Assembly (NCBI GenBank): GCA_902592375.1
Contig: CACJEG010000002.1
Location: 1-64,000, forward strand
Source of the DNA: an uncultured Pelagibacteraceae bacterium
GTDB taxonomy: Bacteria; Pseudomonadota; Alphaproteobacteria; Pelagibacterales; Pelagibacteraceae
DNA length: 64,000 nucleotides
Direction of reading: 5' to 3'
In this document: positions 60,587-64,000 of the stretch, in pieces
Numbering within the stretch: the stretch's first letter is position 1
Layout of the letters: each line of letters begins with the position of its first letter
Position numbers and translations under genes: made by a program
Notes under the pieces: generated by a model
Told to the model about the DNA's origin: nothing
Seen by the model: the letters and a program-made list of their open reading frames with translations, nothing else
The model's database searches: none

Positions 60587-61973
60587 GATATTTTTTAACT
60601 GCTCTTTGAGCTATATAATTAAGAACAAGTGTGGCTATAAATAATGTTAAACCTAAAGCAAAAGCAGATTGAGTTTTTGGACTATCAAATTCTTGGTCTC
60701 CAACTAAAATCATTACTATTTGTGTGGTTATAGTTGTTGTAGACTCTAAAGGATTAATTGTGAGATTTGCAGCAAGACCAGCTGCCATCACAACTATCAT
60801 GGTTTCTCCTATAGCTCTCGAGACAGCTAACAAAACAGAACCAATAATTCCAGGTAATGCTGCAGGTATAACTACTTTTTTTATCGTTTCTGATTTAGTG
60901 GCTCCTACCGCATATGATCCATCTCTTAATGATTGAGGAACAGAATTTATTACGTCGTCTGATAGTGATGAAACATATGGAATAATCATTATACCCATAA
61001 TTAATCCAGCAGCTAAAGCACTCTCTGATGAAACAGTTAATCCTAAATTTTCTCCAATTTGTCTAAAGAAGGGTCCAACTGTTAAAGCTGCAAAAAAACC
61101 ATAAACAACTGTGGGAATACCGGCTAAGATTTCAATAATTGGTTTTGAAATTCTTCTAATTTTTACTGATGCATATTCAGCCATATAAATTCCAGAAAAC
61201 AGTCCAATTGGGACAGCAACAAGCATTGCGATAAAAGCAATAAAGGAAGTGCCGGCTATTAATGGAATAAATCCAAATGCATCTTTTAATTCATCATATT
61301 CTGCAGCAGTGATTGCAGAAGCATCACTAACAAAAGCTCTTTGAGGACTCCAATTTGTTCCAAACAAATAATCAAAAATATTGATTACAGAAAAGAATTT
61401 TATACTTTCAAAGAGAAGAGAAAATATTATTCCTAAAGTTGTTAAAATTGCAATTAGTGATGATGCAAATAATAATCCTTTTAAAATAACTTCGACATCA
61501 TCTCTTGCTTTATTATTATTTTTTATTTTTTTTAACGAATAAATTACCGATGCAATAACGATACCAAAAATTAATACTATTTTGGAATTAGTAAAAAGAT
61601 TTATAAATTTTGCGTAGGAAAGTGCACTTTCTTTTAAAATAGTATCTATATCCCCAAAATAAGTTCCAGCATATATAGCTTTAATTTTTTCATAAATTAA
61701 GTTAGCTTCATTTTTATCATTAAAAATAGCTCCTTGATTAGCAGCAGTTTCAATAATAATTGATTTAATAATTACTGGTTCAAATAGTGTCCAAATTAAA
61801 AGAAATACCAATGAAGGTATAGAACACCATAGGACTAAATAATACCCATAAAATTTTGGTAGAGCATTTAATTTTATATTTTTCTCAATTGAAATACTTT
61901 TAGTTTTTGATCTACCGTAGAAAAATAATGATAATGAAAATATTGTTATTAAAAAGATTAATACGAAATTCAT
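60570..61973 (-). CDS. pstC: Phosphate ABC transporter permease PstC
   Basis: Second membrane subunit of Pst. The 467 residues have an N-terminal extension with two membrane helices, then the permease core: YAGTYFGDID region, FIPLIAGTSFIAFIAMLVAVPIGL, EILAGIPTVVYGFFAALTVGP, and SLRDGSYAVGATKSETIKKVVIPAALPG with RAIGETMIVVMAAG. It is separated from pstS by a terminator hairpin and has its own Pho-like box (61999-62016) with a -10 that would start transcription within about 3-5 nt of the ATG. It is probably transcribed both by partial readthrough and independently. Confidence 0.95.
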   Translation of the reverse strand: MNFVLIFLITIFSLSLFFYGRSKTKSISIEKNIKLNALPKFYGYYLVLWCSIPSLVFLLIWTLFEPVIIKSIIIETAANQGAIFNDKNEANLIYEKIKAIYAGTYFGDIDTILKESALSYAKFINLFTNSKIVLIFGIVIASVIYSLKKIKNNNKARDDVEVILKGLLFASSLIAILTTLGIIFSLLFESIKFFSVINIFDYLFGTNWSPQRAFVSDASAITAAEYDELKDAFGFIPLIAGTSFIAFIAMLVAVPIGLFSGIYMAEYASVKIRRISKPIIEILAGIPTVVYGFFAALTVGPFFRQIGENLGLTVSSESALAAGLIMGIMIIPYVSSLSDDVINSVPQSLRDGSYAVGATKSETIKKVVIPAALPGIIGSVLLAVSRAIGETMIVVMAAGLAANLTINPLESTTTITTQIVMILVGDQEFDSPKTQSAFALGLTLFIATLVLNYIAQRAVKKYREKYD

Positions 61974-61998
61974 TCGCTCAGATTGATATCTTTTAAAT

Positions 61999-62016
61999 GT
62001 TACAATTTTGTTACAA
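61999..62016 (-). promoter_or_regulatory. PhoB box upstream of pstC
   Basis: On the minus strand it reads TTGTAACAAAATTGTAAC, a perfect direct repeat of TTGTAAC with 11-bp period. The candidate -10 TATCAA (61988-61983) is 10 bp further on. The short distance to the ATG at 61973 implies a nearly leaderless transcript. Confidence 0.72.
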
Positions 62017-62040
62017 ATTAAAGCCTTGATTGAAATAAAA

Positions 62041-62070
62041 AAAAAGGCCAGTAAATACCGGCCTTTTTTT
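62041..62070. terminator. Bidirectional rho-independent terminator after pstS
   Basis: AAAAAGGCC (62041-62049) and GGCCTTTTT (62060-62068) pair around a 10-nt loop, with A and T runs on the two sides, so it ends transcription on either strand. It lies 17 nt after the pstS stop and upstream of the pstC box, so pstS can be made in excess over pstCAB. Confidence 0.85.
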
Positions 62071-62086
62071 GGGGATAAGTTTAAAT

Positions 62087-63115
62087 TTATTTAATATTAA
62101 TTGTATTTAGATCCAAAGCTGCAGTTCTAGTTACCTTGTACTTATCAGAAGCTAATGGAACTAATCCAATTTTCGCTAAATAACCTCTGTTACCCATAGA
62201 TTTTTTAGAGGTAAATTCTTTTAAATATTCCTCAATACCTGGAACTACACCAATATGAGCTTTTTTAACGTAAAAGAATAATGGTCTAGCAATTGGATAT
62301 GAATAATCTTGAATACCTTCTAAAGATGGTTGCACACCTTCAATTGAAGCAGCTTTAACCTTATCTTTATTAGCAACTAGATAACTATAACCAAAGAAAC
62401 CATAAGCGTCTGGGTTTGAAGTTAGTTTTTGAACAATTAAAGTGTCATTTTCACCAGCTTCAACTGCATAACCATCTTCTCTCATTTTAGCACATTCTTT
62501 TTTTGCTTTTTTACCTGCAGCGTCATAAAGTGATTTTGCAGTTTTTGTGCATCCTTTACCCATAACTAAAGAATTCCACGCATCTCTAGTTCCTGATGTT
62601 GGGGGCGCTATTAAAATTTCAATTTTTTTGTTTGGAAGACTTGCATCTATATCACTCCATTTTTTGTATGGATTTTCAACAAGTTTACCATCAACATCAA
62701 CTTTAGCAGCTAAAGCTCTCCACAATTGTTCTTTTGTAAAATCTGCATCTGGGGCACTCACTGCATGTGCAAATGAAATTCCATCGTTACCTACTACAAT
62801 TTCAATAATTTCAGAAACTCCATTTTTTTCACATAATGCTTTTTCTTTTGGCTTAATTGCTCTTGAAGCATTTGTTACATCTGGATGATTAACACCAACT
62901 CCTGCGCAGAATAATTTCATTCCACCACCAGTACCTGTACTTTCAATAACTGGAGTTTTAAATTTTCCACTTTTACCGAATTTTTCAGCAACCACTGTTG
63001 CATATGGGTAAACTGTTGATGACCCTACAATTTTGATTTGGTCTCTTGAGTAACTAGTTGTTGTAAAACTTAATACTAAAAGAAATCCAAATATTACGCT
63101 TATTATTTTATTCAT
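62087..63115 (-). CDS. pstS: Phosphate ABC transporter substrate-binding protein
   Basis: Periplasmic phosphate-binding protein. I choose ATG 63115 because AAAGGAG lies about 6 nt upstream, an unusually good ribosome-binding site here; an in-frame ATG 21 nt earlier lacks one. The 342 residues start with a signal peptide (about 1-23, TTSYS). Seen: IKIVGSSTVYPYATVVAEKF (phosphate-binding Ser/Thr), ESTGTGGGMKLFCAG, IGR-like NDGISFAH, and PPTSGTRDAWNSLVMGKGC with the Arg/Asp that bind phosphate. It is the first gene after phoR and is followed by a strong terminator, consistent with high-level expression. Confidence 0.96.
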   Translation of the reverse strand: MNKIISVIFGFLLVLSFTTTSYSRDQIKIVGSSTVYPYATVVAEKFGKSGKFKTPVIESTGTGGGMKLFCAGVGVNHPDVTNASRAIKPKEKALCEKNGVSEIIEIVVGNDGISFAHAVSAPDADFTKEQLWRALAAKVDVDGKLVENPYKKWSDIDASLPNKKIEILIAPPTSGTRDAWNSLVMGKGCTKTAKSLYDAAGKKAKKECAKMREDGYAVEAGENDTLIVQKLTSNPDAYGFFGYSYLVANKDKVKAASIEGVQPSLEGIQDYSYPIARPLFFYVKKAHIGVVPGIEEYLKEFTSKKSMGNRGYLAKIGLVPLASDKYKVTRTAALDLNTINIK

Positions 63116-63183
63116 AATTCTCCTTTTTAGATTCATAATTCAACCTAAATAAAATTGATTCTTAAACATTTTATTAAAGGAAG

Positions 63184-63201
63184 GTTAAACTTTTGTTACA
63201 A
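63184..63201 (-). promoter_or_regulatory. PhoB box upstream of pstS
   Basis: On the minus strand it reads TTGTAACAAAAGTTTAAC, identical to the pstC box in its first 11 bases with two changes in the second half. TAAAAT (63173-63168) follows after 10 bp as the -10. The leader to ATG 63115 is about 45 nt and includes the strong ribosome-binding site. Confidence 0.68.
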
Positions 63202-63221
63202 CGACTAACTTTTTAGTTGAA

Positions 63222-64000
63222 TTACAAAGGATTAAATTTGATATCTATGGTAGTTCCTTCATTTTCAATACTACTAATGTCCATCTCAGCTCTATGTTGT
63301 GAGACTAAATGTTTTACAATGGCTAAACCAAGACCTGTACCACCTACACTTCGGCTTTTGCTTGGATCAACAGTAAAAAATCTCTCAGTGATTCTATGTA
63401 TAGATTCTTTTGGAATACCTATTCCCTGATCTGCTACTGAAACAGTATTAAACTCACCATCTTTTTTAGCAGTGATTGTAATTTCTTTATTTTTATCACT
63501 GTATTTGATTGAATTATCGATAAGATTAGTAAAAATTTCTATTAATTTATCTCTATCACCAATTATTTTAAAATTATCAATTTTGTTAAATTTAATACTA
63601 ATATTGTTTTTACTAATTATTTTTTCATAAGTTTTAATAACATAATCAATCAGTTCTATAAGATCTATTTCATGTGTTGGTCGAATATGTTCCTGTAATT
63701 CAATTTTAGATAATGATAATAAATCTCTGATTAAATTTTCCATTCTCTCAGATTGAGAGCTCATTACTGGTAATAAATTAGTTACTTCCGAATTCTTTTT
63801 TAAATCTGAATTATTTTCAAATGTTTCAAGTCCCATTTTAATGGATTGTAGAGGCGTTCTTAGCTCATGTGATACGTTAGCCACAAAATCAGATTTTAAT
63901 TGTTGGAATTTATGAAATTCAGTTAAATCCCTTATAAATAACACACAACATATTTCATCAAAAAATAGATTATTCTTATCAAGGTAAATTGTTATATTTA
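63222..64000 (-). CDS. phoR: Phosphate regulon sensor histidine kinase PhoR, N-terminus outside the window
   Basis: Sensor kinase that phosphorylates PhoB when phosphate is low. About 259 C-terminal residues are visible and the frame stays open to the window edge, so the membrane and most of the PAS region are missing. Seen: the PAS end (CCVLFIRDLTEFHKFQ), the phospho-acceptor box FVANVSHELRTPLQSIKMGL (His-kinase dimerisation domain), the N box IFTNLIDNSIKYS, the G1 box VADQGIGIPKE, and the G2 box GGTGLGLAIVKHLV. All catalytic boxes are intact. It precedes pstS by 106 bp, which carry a Pho-like box. The gene order fixes the identity. Confidence 0.94.
   Translation of the reverse strand, partial: NITIYLDKNNLFFDEICCVLFIRDLTEFHKFQQLKSDFVANVSHELRTPLQSIKMGLETFENNSDLKKNSEVTNLLPVMSSQSERMENLIRDLLSLSKIELQEHIRPTHEIDLIELIDYVIKTYEKIISKNNISIKFNKIDNFKIIGDRDKLIEIFTNLIDNSIKYSDKNKEITITAKKDGEFNTVSVADQGIGIPKESIHRITERFFTVDPSKSRSVGGTGLGLAIVKHLVSQHRAEMDISSIENEGTTIDIKFNPL

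Overview
The window reads as an uninterrupted piece of a streamlined, AT-rich alphaproteobacterial chromosome, most likely SAR11 (Candidatus Pelagibacter or a close relative). The reasons are the strong A/T bias, proteins rich in Lys, Asn and Ile, spacers of a few bases with many 1-14 bp gene overlaps, and alphaproteobacterial gene orders: a run on the minus strand of mltB, an RlpA-like gene, dacC, tmk, holB, metG, tatD and an MBL hydrolase; dgt-argS-nagZ-scpAB-tatABC-serS-yajC-secDF; and phoR-pstSCAB-phoU-phoB. This taxonomic call is inference from gene content; no 16S gene is present.

Layout. 1-3936: the 3' part of argC, a small lipoprotein, hom and two permease genes, all on the plus strand. 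3937-9250: an accessory-looking block beside the 3' end of tRNA-Glu, holding a 0.5-kb non-coding stretch, a single-domain alkylguanine methyltransferase coupled to an unlisted 56-aa membrane protein, an orphan tyrosine recombinase with a 14-bp dyad at its promoter, a GT2, a two-domain glycosyltransferase and a GIY-YIG protein. 9250-22345: glpX, an SbmA-like transporter, an NDUFS4-like gene, tRNA-Pro, nhaA, gpx and the peptidoglycan/tmk/holB/metG cluster. 22414-25680: a 3.2-kb segment bounded by 57-bp perfect repeats of the 5' half of tRNA-Ser. 25642-38673: tRNA-Ser, sdhE, recG, an M48 lipoprotein, tRNA-Lys, tgt, ppi, coaD, gyrA, ssb, uvrA and a PuuD-like gene. 38675-49470: the Sec/Tat/Scp/argS/dgt operon. 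49521-54816: erpA, xthA, an Ldh-type dehydrogenase and the zur-znuBC/znuA zinc locus. 54948-64000: a PhyH-type oxygenase, a small membrane protein with arsC and an aquaporin, and the pho/pst locus.

The most interesting theme is a dispersed phosphate-starvation programme. Near-identical 18-bp direct-repeat boxes (TTGTAAC-N4-TTGTAAC) lie on the proper strand before pstS, pstC and the diacylglycerol-kinase-like gene, each 10 bp upstream of a plausible -10. A weaker copy with the same 10-bp spacing precedes the arsC-aquaporin operon. I read these as PhoB boxes. The box inside the tRNA-Ser segment sits between the divergent plcP-agt pair (phospholipid to glycolipid replacement) and the kinase gene. 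The 3.2-kb segment has the att geometry of a tyrosine-recombinase element: the core repeat ends exactly at the tRNA anticodon loop, and 25-bp arm repeats lie just inside both ends. It carries no integrase. It therefore looks like a small non-autonomous integrative cassette that delivers a phosphate-sparing lipid-remodelling module and wires it into the host Pho regulon.

Other points: ZnuA has a large His/Asp loop built from in-frame tandem repeats and a divergent promoter with two palindromic Zur-like sites. Tgt lacks two of the four usual zinc ligands. The aquaporin has NPF in place of the first NPA.
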